This document shows, piece by piece, positions 44,062 through 53,907 of a stretch of DNA of 64,000 nucleotides. Made by a program: the position numbers and the translations under genes. Position 1 is the first letter of the stretch, and each line of letters begins with the position of its first letter. The notes beneath the pieces are model-generated. The model was not told the origin of the DNA, ran no database searches, and worked only from the letters and a program-made list of their open reading frames with translations. This stretch comes from UBA6522 sp963664945 (GTDB lineage: Bacteria > Pseudomonadota > Gammaproteobacteria > Steroidobacterales > Rariloculaceae): the NCBI GenBank assembly GCA_963664945.1, contig OY761822.1, positions 1,922,001-1,986,000 of the forward strand. Reading direction: 5' to 3'.

Positions 44062-44712
44062 ATGTCAAAAAAACTGATCTGGGATTTGCCCATTCGAATC
44101 GTTCATTGGCTGCTGACGGTGCTGATTTTCGGTTCCTGGTACACGGTGTCCGTCACCGGAGACATGGAACGGCACATGCTCATCGGACAGACGATCCTGT
44201 GTCTGCTGATCTTCCGCGTGGTGTGGGGATTTGTCGGGACCCGGTATGCGAAGTTTTCGAGTTTCGTCTTCGGCCCGCGCACGATCCTTGCCTACGCCAG
44301 GTCCATCCTGTCCCGGAGCGGAGGCGGCTATGCCGGGCACAATCCGCTGGGATTCCTGGCCGTATTCGCCATGCTCCTGCTGATCGGCATCCAGGTCACC
44401 ACGGGCCTGTTCGCCACCGACGGCGACTTCTACGAGGGGCCGCTCAATCACCTGGTGTCGGGGCGCACCGGCAACCAGATCACCGATATCCACTACCTTA
44501 ACTTCGACGTGCTGGCCATCATGATCGGCATTCACATCGTCGCGATCTTCTTCTACCTGCTGTACAAGCGCGAAAACCTGATTTCGCCCATGTTCACCGG
44601 CAAGAAAACCGGCGATGCGCTGGAAGCCATCGGTGGATCGAAGCTGGGCCTGGCGCTTGGCGTGATCGTGGCTTGCGCGGCGGCGGTCTACTTGCTGGTC
44701 ACGCTGCTATAG
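44062..44712 (+). CDS. Cytochrome b561-family membrane protein
   Basis: 216 residues, GAGGAAGAG before the ATG. Four core membrane helices plus a C-terminal one (ALGVIVACAAAVYLLVTLL). Candidate heme His residues lie in LPIRIVHWLLTV (helix 1), MERHMLIGQ (helix 2), TDIHYLNFDVL and IMIGIHIVAIFFY (helix 4), the pattern of bacterial di-heme b561. It converges with a cytochrome c' gene 39 bp away, and the two commonly exchange electrons in the periplasm. It appears intact. Confidence 0.87.
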   Translation: MSKKLIWDLPIRIVHWLLTVLIFGSWYTVSVTGDMERHMLIGQTILCLLIFRVVWGFVGTRYAKFSSFVFGPRTILAYARSILSRSGGGYAGHNPLGFLAVFAMLLLIGIQVTTGLFATDGDFYEGPLNHLVSGRTGNQITDIHYLNFDVLAIMIGIHIVAIFFYLLYKRENLISPMFTGKKTGDALEAIGGSKLGLALGVIVACAAAVYLLVTLL

Positions 44713-44751
44713 CAGCCCGCGGGAACCGGCCTCGTCGACCGGCGCAAGCTC

Positions 44752-45267
44752 CTAACGTTGCCTGTAGACGCGGTGGCAGTTCCCGCAAACGGGACCCAGG
44801 GGTTCGGCGGAGTCCGCCGAGACCATAAAGCCAGCGGCATTCGCCGCTGCGCTGACCGTCTCCACCGCGGCGGAGAGTTCCGCGGCCTTCTGGCTGAAGT
44901 CATCCCAGTCGCTCCACACGTCCGGAAAGGCCCCGCTACCGGGCAGCGCGTCCGTGCTGGATGCTTCCATGCCCTCGAATCCCTCCAGGACCATGCCGGC
45001 AGCCACGGCGGCGTCGGCAGCATACTTCGCGAAGACACCGGCGTCCGCCTCGATGGCGCCCTCTGCCATGTCCCGCAGGGTGGCCACCTTGTATCCCAGC
45101 ACGTGCATCAATCCCTGACGGTATTGCATGGCCGCGAATTCCGGAGAATCTTCGTCGACCTCCGCCATGTTCGAATCCGCGGACCCGTCCGAACCGCCGC
45201 CGCATCCGGCGACTGCAAACAGGGCAATGGCGGTGCAGAAAGTTGAAGACAGTGTGGCAGGCTTCAT
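44752..45267 (-). CDS. Cytochrome c' lipoprotein
   Basis: 171 residues from ATG 45267, which has AAGGAGCC just upstream. The signal peptide has lipobox FAVAGC. The mature protein is a four-helix bundle (AMQYRQGLMHVLGYKVATLRDM ... AADAAVAAGMVLEGFEGM ...) ending in the heme motif VCGNCHRVYRQR, characteristic of cytochrome c'. Lipidation is less usual for this family and would tether it to a membrane. It is likely a redox partner of the adjacent b561. The longer frame from 45315 lacks a start signal. Confidence 0.85.
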   Translation of the reverse strand: MKPATLSSTFCTAIALFAVAGCGGGSDGSADSNMAEVDEDSPEFAAMQYRQGLMHVLGYKVATLRDMAEGAIEADAGVFAKYAADAAVAAGMVLEGFEGMEASSTDALPGSGAFPDVWSDWDDFSQKAAELSAAVETVSAAANAAGFMVSADSAEPLGPVCGNCHRVYRQR

Positions 45268-45471
45268 TTCGGGCTCCTTGGTGATCGGACGTTGCGTGAA
45301 GCGGAGAATAAACATCGACTAAGTGGGTTTGCAAGCTGCGAACCGGCAACGAACCGGAATCGGCATCAACCGACACGAATTTCTCGTTAATTCCGGTTCG
45401 AGTCGCAACAGTCAGGCCGATCGTGGTAGAAAGCGCCACTTACCGCCCACTGACCGGAGGTGCGACCAGCC

Positions 45472-46035
45472 ATGCCCACCGATATTGAACCGCGTATCCA
45501 TCCGCCCGTACCGTCAACGTTCGATGCAGCGCAGCGCAAGGTCTACGATGACATCGTCGCCGGACCGCGAGGCGAGGTCGTGGGCCCGCTGGGCGTATGG
45601 CTATGGCGCCCGGAACTGGCGGACCGCGCCCAGCGCCTCGGCGAATACGCCCGCTACGGTACCAGCCTGCCGCCCGTGCTGTCCGAGCTGGCCATCCTCG
45701 TGGTGGCGCGGACCTGGGGCTCGGAGTTCGAATGGCTCGTCCACAAACCGATCGCGCTGGCGGCGGGCGTGCCGCCCGACGCGGTGGAGGCAATTCGCAC
45801 TGGCCGTACTCCTCTGCTTGAAGACCCGGCGCAGTCGGCAGTGTACGCGTTCTGTGCCGCGCTCCTGCGCGAACACCACGTTGATGACGCCCTGTACGCC
45901 GCCGCGGCCGGGGCGCTGGGAGAAGAGGGCGTGGTCGATCTGGTCGGGATTCTGGGCTACTACTCGCTGATCTCGATGACCATCAACGTATTCAGGGTAC
46001 CGCCACCGGAAGGCGCGCAACCCGAATTGAGTTAG
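45472..46035 (+). CDS. Carboxymuconolactone decarboxylase-like protein
   Basis: 187 residues from ATG 45472, with GGAGG upstream. All-helical CMD fold: LSELAILVVARTWGSEFEWLVHKPIALAAGVPPDAVEAI matches the family core, and the tail GILGYYSLISMTINVFRV is typical. The CxxC of AhpD peroxidase relatives is absent, so a thiol peroxidase role is unlikely; a decarboxylase or an uncharacterised role remains. Its stop lies 4 bp from the convergent AIPR gene stop, marking the edge of the defence island. Confidence 0.8.
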   Translation: MPTDIEPRIHPPVPSTFDAAQRKVYDDIVAGPRGEVVGPLGVWLWRPELADRAQRLGEYARYGTSLPPVLSELAILVVARTWGSEFEWLVHKPIALAAGVPPDAVEAIRTGRTPLLEDPAQSAVYAFCAALLREHHVDDALYAAAAGALGEEGVVDLVGILGYYSLISMTINVFRVPPPEGAQPELS

Positions 46036-46039
46036 CAAT

Positions 46040-48112
46040 CTACGGAGCGGATGGAAGCTCGGCGGTGTATCCTCGCGACTGCAGCCGGCTCAGTACCTGA
46101 ATGGCCTTTGATGATTGCTTATCGGTCGGTGTTCGCCTAGGCATACTGGCCGCAACTTCAAGAATGCCTGTTTCCGTTGGCGTAAGCAGATTGCGGTCCC
46201 GTCCCCAAGTTAGCGTTTCCGCCCAGAATGGCCCGCCCGCATTCACGACCGCAATTTGAGCCTCGATCCCGTTGAGTTCCCGCTGGTCACGTCGCGCCTT
46301 GCGGACCGAATCTCGCTGTTCCTGGACGGAAATCAAATCATCGACGAATGCTCTCGGCAATTTGATTGCGAGTCTGCTTGCTCGATCCCAGCAGGCCTGT
46401 TTCTTTGCCCACTCCGTGACATTGCTTATGCCTTCGGGTGGATCGGTCAATATCTCATGGACGTGCTCGGCCACGCTCGCAATTGCTTCTTCCATTGCCT
46501 CGCCCGGTGACTGGCGTCGCCAAATTGCTTGGAAGTCCACCGCACGATTCCCTTCTGCTACGTCGTGAGCAATCTTTGCGATGGTGTAGGCGACAATGTT
46601 TGCACGGTACCCGCCCTGATACCAAGGTTGCCGTGAAACAATGCGCTCGGTCGCTCTGAAAGTGATCGCTTTGGCGATCGTGCTGCGATACCAGGCTTCA
46701 CTGAAATCATCAGGAGCCTTTCGCCATGCAGAGCCGATGCGGCGGGCAAAGGCCGCAAAGTTTTTCTGTGCGCCCAAGCTAACCTCATGTGGCCGTTGCT
46801 CCCAGACGTTGACGAACTTGGCAAGGTCCGTTTTCGTGAATCGCTGGCGTCGCGGATACACCAGATCGAATTTTCTGCGCTGCGCTCTCGTGAGCCGAGC
46901 CCGAGCATCCGCGTACTGGCCTCGGGCCCGTTCGTAGAACCATTTGCTCTGACGAAACGTACCGTCGGGCGATGGCGCATGAATACGGCGGGAAAACTCC
47001 TCGATACGGATGTGAAAGGGATGGTTCGAGAAGAAATCTGCCGCGCTTATCCGATTCTGGCTATTCGCATATTCGGAAATGCGCGGGACAAGTTTAACCG
47101 CCCGCTCGGCATTCACCACGGAGAGTTTCATTTGTACGAATGTCCGGGACAGATCGATCTTGCGGAGTTTCGCAACATGAATGGACGCGGTGGTTTGCCC
47201 ACCGTTCACAATCTGGAAGTTTCTGAGTCGGTACAGCAACAGCCGTCCACCGTCCTGCCTTATGTCGACCTCCTCGGCGGTAGCGGTAATACCGTTGTTA
47301 TACGCAAAGAACATTGATGGTTCGTTTTCGAGCGTTAGCCTGATCCCGCGGTTGACCTTTCCTCGGGCCTGCAGGAATACTCGCACGTTCTGCTCGAGTA
47401 GGCGCGGACCCCATCGGTCATAGATGTCTGCGAGGATTTTGCCAGGGACGACTGAGAGATATGATTCGTGTTCCGCTTCCGACTGCTGTGCCGGCAGTAT
47501 TTGCAGTGGGCCTCCGAAATCCTGAACAACGTCGATTTCCATGTCTTCTCGACCGTCCCCGACCGTTGCTTGACTGTGTAGTCGGCGGATGTCCCAGACG
47601 CTATATGTGACCGGTTTCTCTTCGAGAATGCCGGCAGGACGGCTGTCGACGCGCTCACTCAGTTCCCTGTTGGTTATTAGCAGTAGGCGAACCTTGGCGA
47701 CGCCGCGCCAGCGCTGAGAAATCAGATCGGCAAGTCCGAACGCGGGGCTGGTTTCCTCCAGCGCTTCGCGCCACTTCCGGTCCAGAGCCCGTCGCAAGTA
47801 GTTGGACAGTCGACGGAAAGTTGCATCCATGTCGCTTCCGGTCAATCGTCCAGCCGGTGGCGAGCCATGGAAGTCCAGGATTATCAGGCTCAACGTGCGT
47901 GACGCGTCTCTGGGATCGCCCCCATATCCGTCAACTCGAATTCCTCTCGTCGGTGCCCTGTAAGCGACTCGATCGGCGGCATCCAGCTCCCCAGCCTCCA
48001 TCAGCAGTTCACAGGATTTCTGAAAGAAAACATCCTCCACAAACTGACCATCCGAATCGGATTCAGCGAGGATGTCTTGGTAGAATTCGCGGGCAAACTC
48101 TTCAGTTTCCAT
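46040..48112 (-). CDS. AIPR-family abortive-infection protein
   Basis: 690 residues from ATG 48112 (METEEFAREFYQD), with GGAGAAAG upstream; this start overlaps the preceding stop. An N-terminal nuclease-like region (VDGYGGDP ... SLIILDFHG) is followed by the AIPR core, with signatures MFFAYNNGITATAEEVDI and FQIVNGGQTTASIHVAKL. AIPR proteins occur in phage-resistance and restriction loci. It is the last gene of the MORC-type operon and is intact. It presumably acts as effector or DNA-targeting component. Confidence 0.85.
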   Translation of the reverse strand: METEEFAREFYQDILAESDSDGQFVEDVFFQKSCELLMEAGELDAADRVAYRAPTRGIRVDGYGGDPRDASRTLSLIILDFHGSPPAGRLTGSDMDATFRRLSNYLRRALDRKWREALEETSPAFGLADLISQRWRGVAKVRLLLITNRELSERVDSRPAGILEEKPVTYSVWDIRRLHSQATVGDGREDMEIDVVQDFGGPLQILPAQQSEAEHESYLSVVPGKILADIYDRWGPRLLEQNVRVFLQARGKVNRGIRLTLENEPSMFFAYNNGITATAEEVDIRQDGGRLLLYRLRNFQIVNGGQTTASIHVAKLRKIDLSRTFVQMKLSVVNAERAVKLVPRISEYANSQNRISAADFFSNHPFHIRIEEFSRRIHAPSPDGTFRQSKWFYERARGQYADARARLTRAQRRKFDLVYPRRQRFTKTDLAKFVNVWEQRPHEVSLGAQKNFAAFARRIGSAWRKAPDDFSEAWYRSTIAKAITFRATERIVSRQPWYQGGYRANIVAYTIAKIAHDVAEGNRAVDFQAIWRRQSPGEAMEEAIASVAEHVHEILTDPPEGISNVTEWAKKQACWDRASRLAIKLPRAFVDDLISVQEQRDSVRKARRDQRELNGIEAQIAVVNAGGPFWAETLTWGRDRNLLTPTETGILEVAASMPRRTPTDKQSSKAIQVLSRLQSRGYTAELPSAP

Positions 48113-49139
48113 TGCTTTCTCCGGCGAGTGCCTCAACCAAGGTGGTCTTCGCCACCCGATAACTTTCGCAAGAGGGAAGTTCGATCACATACCGCACGTC
48201 TTCTACCCCGGATGGGATCATTGCAGGTGTGATACGCGGGAATCCCTTCCTGACCTCGTAAAGAGAATCTGCTCCAATCAGCCACAGCCTGTCAGAGTAG
48301 TCGTCATTCCAGTCGAAACCAGTCGCGCTCAAGCGCTCTTCAAAGAGGGCCGTCGCGGAGATGTCTACGGAGGCGATGGTATCGCGTGTCCGAGCCGCCA
48401 TTTCGGAGATCGTGATGCCTGATACCGAATCGCCTACTGCCTGGGATACTTGGGTTACGTGAAGAAACAAGCGTGCGGAACCGTTTGAATCAAGTTGGTT
48501 TGCCGAGGATATGCGAACGGTCGAAGCCTGAGGCGTTCGTGTCTTTGTCTCGACGCTGACCCAGCCAAGCTGGAAATCCTTGGGCGCTCCAAGTGGGCCC
48601 ATCCACGCCCGCACCGCATCCGCAGCGCCAGCGGCAGGAAGCAGAACAGTCTCAAGCAAGTAAAGTTCGCCGATCAGTCCCTTCTGTTCCTCTTCGCTCA
48701 ACCGGCCATCGCCACCGCCCTTCAGAAGATGGTGCCATCGCCAAGTCCGGACGAGAAAACGCTCGATTGCTTCATCCTCGGACTGCGACCTGCGGGTCGC
48801 GTCCACGATATCCACACAGAAACGATGATATATCTCTCTCAACTCGCCGTCCGTCAGACGGACGACCAGACGTTCGCCCAACCCATCATCGGTCGGTTGT
48901 GTCTCCACTTGCAGCCCCCGAAGTCTGGGTAGCCGGTGGGATGATCGACGAGTGGAGCGATGCTCGAGGATGAGAAGACAATGCCGTTGACCGTCTATCG
49001 CCCAATAGAGTCCCCATGCGTGAGACCCTGCCCTCGGAATTCTTCGAGCGCTGATCTGATTGGCTTCCGCCGGCGGTCGAATAGCCTTCCAAGGATCGTC
49101 AGTTCTCACTTTGCTCGTACTCATCGTCGTCTGCGTCAT
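48102..49139 (-). CDS. PD-(D/E)XK motif protein (PF14390-like)
   Basis: About 345 residues. ATG 49139 has GGAG close upstream; ATG 49124 is an alternative, and both overlap the end of the Z1 gene. The nuclease core is visible as GLIGELYLLE (conserved Glu), MGPLGAPKDFQLG (Asp) and VSVETKTRT (Glu-x-Lys), the order expected of a PD-(D/E)XK enzyme. Proteins of this family are known next to Z1 and AIPR genes in MORC-type restriction loci. It probably provides the DNA-cleaving activity. Overlaps on both sides indicate translational coupling. Confidence 0.83.
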   Translation of the reverse strand: MTQTTMSTSKVRTDDPWKAIRPPAEANQISARRIPRAGSHAWGLYWAIDGQRHCLLILEHRSTRRSSHRLPRLRGLQVETQPTDDGLGERLVVRLTDGELREIYHRFCVDIVDATRRSQSEDEAIERFLVRTWRWHHLLKGGGDGRLSEEEQKGLIGELYLLETVLLPAAGAADAVRAWMGPLGAPKDFQLGWVSVETKTRTPQASTVRISSANQLDSNGSARLFLHVTQVSQAVGDSVSGITISEMAARTRDTIASVDISATALFEERLSATGFDWNDDYSDRLWLIGADSLYEVRKGFPRITPAMIPSGVEDVRYVIELPSCESYRVAKTTLVEALAGESNGN

Positions 49140-50642
49140 CGTCTCCGAAATGCTCGGTGTACCAGGTTGTGTTGACGACGTATTCAACGGTTTTTTCTGC
49201 GAGTCTTGTCTTGGGAAAGCTGATGCTCCATGCGGCTACCGGACTGGTCGTACTCAGGTTTTCGCCCTCCATGCCGATTGCCAGAAGATGAATGACAAGA
49301 AGGGGCTTGGTTCGCACCCTACCGTAGATCCAGTCGGGATAGTTCTTGACACTGCTTGGGGTCGAGGTCCCCCGAGCACGATACCCGCTTTCGGCGGCTT
49401 CGACTTCCGCCTCGGTCAAACCGACCTTCGTTATACCACGCGAACTGACTCGCTGCTTGTTCGTTACCATCAACATTGTGCGGTCACTTCGTTTGCCAGG
49501 GCCACGCCGCTGACACACCAACTCGAAGCCGAGGCGTCTATCGACGAGAGACCTTTTGGTCCTGCGCTTTACGCCGGCAAAGTAAACATCCCATTTGCGC
49601 AACTCGTTGTCGGCGCGGGCCGCTATGTAGCGGCGGACTGGCTCGCTCTCTGTGGCCAGAGAGCCCGGGTGATTTCTGAATAATCCGAGAAAGGCATCGA
49701 CCGCCGCTGCCGGGACGTCACGCACAAGGCGACCCCCACTAAGCGGTTCTCCGTTTTCGGGTGGCTGGCCTCCCACACGCATCTGCTCTGCGAGCTTTAT
49801 GACTGCCCGTAGATTTGCGTTGATCGTTGCATGGTCGCGATACAGGATGGCGGTTTCCACAAACCGGTTTGCCAAACCAATCAGGACCCTGTGGAATTTG
49901 CCAGCACCCATCTTGTTGCGGGCAGTGACCACGAGCGAGTCGGGATGGCTGCGGACCTTTAGACCAAAATCCCTTGGTGTCGCATTGGTGCTCTGCATGC
50001 GCGTGAGTTCATCGCGGAGCTCATCGATGGACTCTCCAATGTGATCGTACCAACCTTGGGCTTCCTCAGGCATCCATACTCGGCACAAGTCATCGTAACC
50101 GTCGCGATAACCGAACCAACGTCCCATCTGGAACAGCGTGTCGTACATAATCGACCGGCGCAGGAAGTAGCTGACCATCAATCCCTCAAGCGTAAGTCCG
50201 CGCGAAAGAGAGAGCCCGCCAACCGCAATGACATTCAGTCCCGAAGTTTCATGCTGGGCGTAGTCCAGAGATCCGGTGGCGCGGCTGTTTACTTCGACGA
50301 CGGTCACCGCACTGACGCTCTCGTGTAGCCGGGCCTGAATACGGGACCATGACTCGCCGCACGTGTTGTCATAGTGATCGAGAAAGACCCGATGTAACTC
50401 GGCGATCTCGGGGTCGCGAACCGCCTCATTGAAGGGTTTTGCGCCATTAACCCGGATGCTTGAAGAAATTTGTTCTACGAACGAGTGGATTTCGTTTCGG
50501 ACTTGGTGCTGCACAGCGACGAAGCGCGAAACGTTTACAAGCATCGAATTGTGCTTACGATCTTGTCCCCGCGCCAATCTGATTGCCCTTCCCAAAAGGA
50601 ACACACGCACAGCTTCGCAGAGGCTCTCTGGAAGTGCTGTTA
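49099..50642 (-). pseudogene. Z1-domain protein, C-terminal half (IS-interrupted)
   Basis: The sequence from TVTALPESLCEAVRVFLLGRAI to a stop at 49099 is the native C-terminal part. It includes SMLVNVSRF, GGLSLSRGLTLEGLMVSYF and the helicase motif VI-like QMGRWFGYRDGYDDLCRVW, followed by the Z1 region. The N-terminal half lies beyond the IS at 50653-52739. Joining 53907-52740 to 50642-49099 (removing the IS and one 10-bp duplication) gives 2712 bp = 904 codons with no internal stop. The gene was therefore intact before the insertion. The longest apparent frame begins at an internal codon (50610). Confidence 0.85.
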
Positions 50643-50652
50643 CCGTATGGTC
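50643..50652. repeat. Target-site duplication CCGTATGGTC, left of IS copy 1
   Basis: Identical to 52740-52749. Confidence 0.93.
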
Positions 50653-52739
50653 CAGGGCTATTTCACGCTAGCCGGAAGTCGGTGATTTGAGGGGTTGGTC
50701 TCGGGGGTCTGGCTTTTCGGCGTTGTTTGGTGTACAACGCGCTGCATGTCGGCGGAATTCGACAAGGCGGCGGTGGTGGTCGGGGAGGTTGAGGTGCGTC
50801 CGGTCCGCGCGGAGGAGCGGCGGCGCTGGGATGCGCTGATGGAGGAGCACCACTACTTGGGTTTTCGGCAGTTCGCGGGGCGTGGTCTGCGCCATGTTGC
50901 GGAGTGGCGCGGGCACTGGCTGGCGCTTTTGGGCTGGCAGTCGGGGGCGTTCAAGTGCGCGCCGCGGGACCGCTGGCTGGGCTGGCACCGGTCGGTGCAG
51001 TTCCGGCGCCTGCACCTGATCGGGAACAACACGCGGTTTTTGGTGCTGCCGGCGGCGTCGGGGGTGCCCAACCTGGCGTCGCGGGCGCTGTCGCGGAGCG
51101 TGCGGCGGCTGAGCGGTGACTGGGCGGCGCTGCACGGGCATCCGCTGGAGTTGGCCGAGACGTTCGTGGACCCGGCGCGGTTTCGGGGCACGTGCTACGA
51201 CGCGTCGAACTGGACGCGGGTGGGCCGCACGAAGGGCTTCGCGCGCCACAACGGCTCGTACACGGACCCGCACCGGGCGCCGAAGGAGATGTACGTGCGG
51301 GTGTTGCGTCGGGATGCGCGGCGGCGGCTCGCGGACCCGGCGGACCGCCCGGAGTGGTCGTGTCGGGCGGTGCCGGTGCGCTACACGCGCGCGGAGTTGC
51401 GTTCGCTGCGCGACCTGTTCGCGGAGGTGCCGGACGCGCGCCGCGGGCAGGGCCGCAAGCACCGCCTCGCGACGGTGCTGGCGATCTGCGCGCTGGCGCG
51501 GCTCGCCGGGCAGCACGGCCCGGCGGCGACTGAGCGCTTCGCGAGGAACCTGGAGCAGAAGGAACTGCGCGCGCTGCACGCTTGGCGCGACCCGGCGGCG
51601 GGGCGCTGGGTCGCGCCGTCGGACTCGACCGTCTGCCGGGTGCTGATGAACACCGACCCGGACGCGTTGCAGGAGGTGCTGTCGCGGTGGGCGGCGCCGC
51701 GCCTCGCGGCGGCGGACGACCCTCAGGTGCTGGCCGCCGACGGCAAGCGCATCCGCGGCGCCAACCGGCACACCGACGACGCGACGTACTTCGAGACGGT
51801 GACGCTGGTTACCCACGCCGGGCGCCCCGTCGCGAGCCGCTGCTGCCGCGACGACGGCGGCGAGATCGCGGCCCTGTGTGCGCTGCTCGAGGATGTCGAC
51901 CTGCGCGGCTGCGTACTCACCCTGGACGCCCTGCACGCCACCCGCGACACCGCACGGACCATCGTCGAGACGCACGGCGCGGACTACGTGCTGTCGGTCA
52001 AGGCGAACTGCCCCGACACCTTCGCCCAACTCACGGCGATCGACTGGGACGGCAACGACGTGCGCCACCACGCCGACGAACCCGCGAAGGCGCACGGGCG
52101 CATCGAGGCGCGCCGCATCGCCGCGCGCGACCTGCCGCCGAAGACGCTCGGACCCTTCCCCGGCGCCCGCCAGGCGTTCCGCGTCGTGCGCGAGCGCACC
52201 GACGCCAAGACCGGTGCAACCTCGGCCGAGACCGCCTACGGCATCACCACGGTGCCCGCCGAACGCGCCGCTCCGGCGCGGCTGCTGGCCTGGAACCGCG
52301 GCCATTGGCAGGTCGAGAACGCCAACCACTACCGCCGCGACGCCACCATGGGCGAGGACGCCAGCCGCGTCCGCAAGGGCCACGCACCCGCCAACAACGC
52401 CATCTTGAACAACATCGCGCTCGCCGTCGTGTTCCACCGCGGCTTCCGCTACCTGCCCGAGGCGAACCTCCACTTCATGATGCGCCGCGCAGACGCGCTC
52501 GACGCCATCCTGTCCCCGCACTGAGACACCCGGCCCCGCCGCCGCAAACCGCGCCCCCCCGCAAACGTCGCCGGCGACCCCTCTCCGCGCCGCGTTCCCG
52601 GACCCGCTTCCCCACCCACCCGGTGACGAATACGCCGCGCTCCATACACCAGCCCGGAACCCTCCGCACGCCTTGGCCCCCAAGCGGCCCGCGGAACGTC
52701 GCTTAGCCCGGCGTCGATCCGTAGCGTGAAATCACCCTG
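50653..52739 (+). mobile_element. ISAs1-type insertion sequence, copy 1 (in the Z1 gene)
   Basis: 2087 bp. Imperfect 18-bp terminal inverted repeats: CAGGGCTATTTCACGCTA at 50653 and TAGCGTGAAATCACCCTG ending at 52739 (two mismatches). A 10-bp duplication CCGTATGGTC flanks it (50643-50652 and 52740-52749), in the 8-10 bp range known for ISAs1. It carries one transposase gene; about 215 bp after the stop are non-coding C-rich sequence. Same length and sequence as copy 2 in the opposite orientation. Confidence 0.95.
50746..52524 (+). CDS. ISAs1-like transposase fused to an N-terminal DUF4338 domain (copy 1)
   Basis: 592 residues from ATG 50746 (MSAEFDKAAVVVGEV); an upstream GTG at 50695 is an alternative. 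Residues about 1-185 form a DUF4338 (DruA-like) domain: EEHHYLGFRQFAGRGLRHVA, WHRSVQFRRLHLIGNNTRFL, then FRGTCYDASNWTRVG with a trailing RHNGSY. From about 210 on is an ISAs1/H-repeat transposase: Asp in LAADGKRIRGANR, Asp in LTLDALHATRDTA, and Glu in GHWQVENANHY with the MGEDASR tail. The gene is intact. The N-terminal domain is the one used in Druantia defence protein DruA; here it presumably binds DNA for transposition. Confidence 0.85.
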   Translation: MSAEFDKAAVVVGEVEVRPVRAEERRRWDALMEEHHYLGFRQFAGRGLRHVAEWRGHWLALLGWQSGAFKCAPRDRWLGWHRSVQFRRLHLIGNNTRFLVLPAASGVPNLASRALSRSVRRLSGDWAALHGHPLELAETFVDPARFRGTCYDASNWTRVGRTKGFARHNGSYTDPHRAPKEMYVRVLRRDARRRLADPADRPEWSCRAVPVRYTRAELRSLRDLFAEVPDARRGQGRKHRLATVLAICALARLAGQHGPAATERFARNLEQKELRALHAWRDPAAGRWVAPSDSTVCRVLMNTDPDALQEVLSRWAAPRLAAADDPQVLAADGKRIRGANRHTDDATYFETVTLVTHAGRPVASRCCRDDGGEIAALCALLEDVDLRGCVLTLDALHATRDTARTIVETHGADYVLSVKANCPDTFAQLTAIDWDGNDVRHHADEPAKAHGRIEARRIAARDLPPKTLGPFPGARQAFRVVRERTDAKTGATSAETAYGITTVPAERAAPARLLAWNRGHWQVENANHYRRDATMGEDASRVRKGHAPANNAILNNIALAVVFHRGFRYLPEANLHFMMRRADALDAILSPH

Positions 52740-52749
52740 CCGTATGGTC
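52740..52749. repeat. Target-site duplication CCGTATGGTC, right of IS copy 1
   Basis: Identical to 50643-50652; part of the Z1 coding sequence (codons for DHT). Confidence 0.93.
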
Positions 52750-53907
52750 AATCTTGTGCGACGTGGGCAGCAGGTCGCCATGGTCGTCGACATCACGCAG
52801 AATCGTGTCCGCTTCGTCCCTGAAAACTCGGGTCGCACCGAAATAGTTCGTGGGCGGGTCGAGGCTTACGATGAAGTCTCGCGGGAACAGGTCGTGTCCC
52901 ACCATCTGGTCTTCGTTATCGGGATCGATGAAAATATTTGCGAAAGGAGTTGCCGTGTAGCCGACGTAGTTGCTCCTGTCGAACAGACTGAGAAGCTCGC
53001 GAATCTGGCCGTTTATCCTCGATACCTCGTCCATCCGGTGCCCAATGTTTATGGACGCGTTGTCGGCTTCGTCATCAACAAGAAGCATCGGCTCCTTGAT
53101 GGTGTCCGCGCCCAATCGTGAATTGTGAGTCTTCAACCAGTCGATCAGATTCCGCAGCGTGCTTGGGTTCTTCTTTATGACGAATACGGCAGGTTCACGC
53201 AGATTCTGCAGCGGAATGTTAAGGCTTTCGGCGATGCCTTTGTGGAAGTCTCTGTGGGAAGTCGTGAATGCGCTCGGTTGACGACGTGCATCATAGCGCC
53301 CGACACCCAGAATGTTCTGCACGGGGAGTTTTTTCCGTTTTCCCGCTAGACTGCTGAACCCAATGAAACCTTCGTCTACCCGTTGCTGGGTTTGGTCGCG
53401 CAGCTTGTTCTGAAGTCCCGCAATTATGATGATTACTCGGTAGCCGGCGTCTGCAGCCTTTGTGACGACACCGATATAGTTGGCCGTCTTGCCCGACTGG
53501 ACATGCCCCATCACCATGCCTCTCCGGTCCCATCTTCCAGGTTTTTCGGGATTCTCGATAAAGCCGAGAATCCGATCAGTGACGTTTCCGATTCCTCCGA
53601 GAACTTGACTGGAGAATCCTCGTTCAGCCAAGAGCTGTCGGTATCGAGTCCAATAGTAAAATTCGATTCCTGAGCGTGCGGCCTCGAGCCACGGTACGAA
53701 TCCGGAGTCCTGAAGAGCGGCGCCATCCGTCATGCTGACGTCGTGTAACGTCTCGAACTCCAGTGCCAGATCCTCTACCTCGATGTCCGTCACGTTGGGG
53801 CAGGCGGGACGAACCTCAGCGATCACTTCCCGGATTCTTGCCTGAGTCGGCAGCTCCTGTGCCAGCAGACTTCGGACCATGATCTTTAGCTTTTCCAAAT
53901 CGTTCAT
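52740..53907 (-). pseudogene. Z1-domain SF2-like ATPase, N-terminal half (IS-interrupted)
   Basis: The ATG 53907 overlaps the GHKL gene stop as ATGA. This half carries the ATPase core: Walker A-like MVMGHVQSGKTANY, Walker B-like MLLVDDEADNAS, and VGYTATPFANIF (motif III-like TATP), the arrangement of superfamily II helicase-type enzymes linked to Z1. The frame breaks in KIDHT, where IS copy 1 inserted. The Z1 gene is normally about 900 codons, matching the 903 residues reconstructed here. In MORC-type loci this protein is thought to work with the GHKL ATPase on DNA. Confidence 0.88.

Noticed and set aside
50668..52683. A 671-codon frame antisense to the IS transposase (and its mirror at 55640-57655)
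   Set aside because: Arg/Gly/Val-rich with no motif; the opposite strand encodes a well-formed transposase with catalytic residues.
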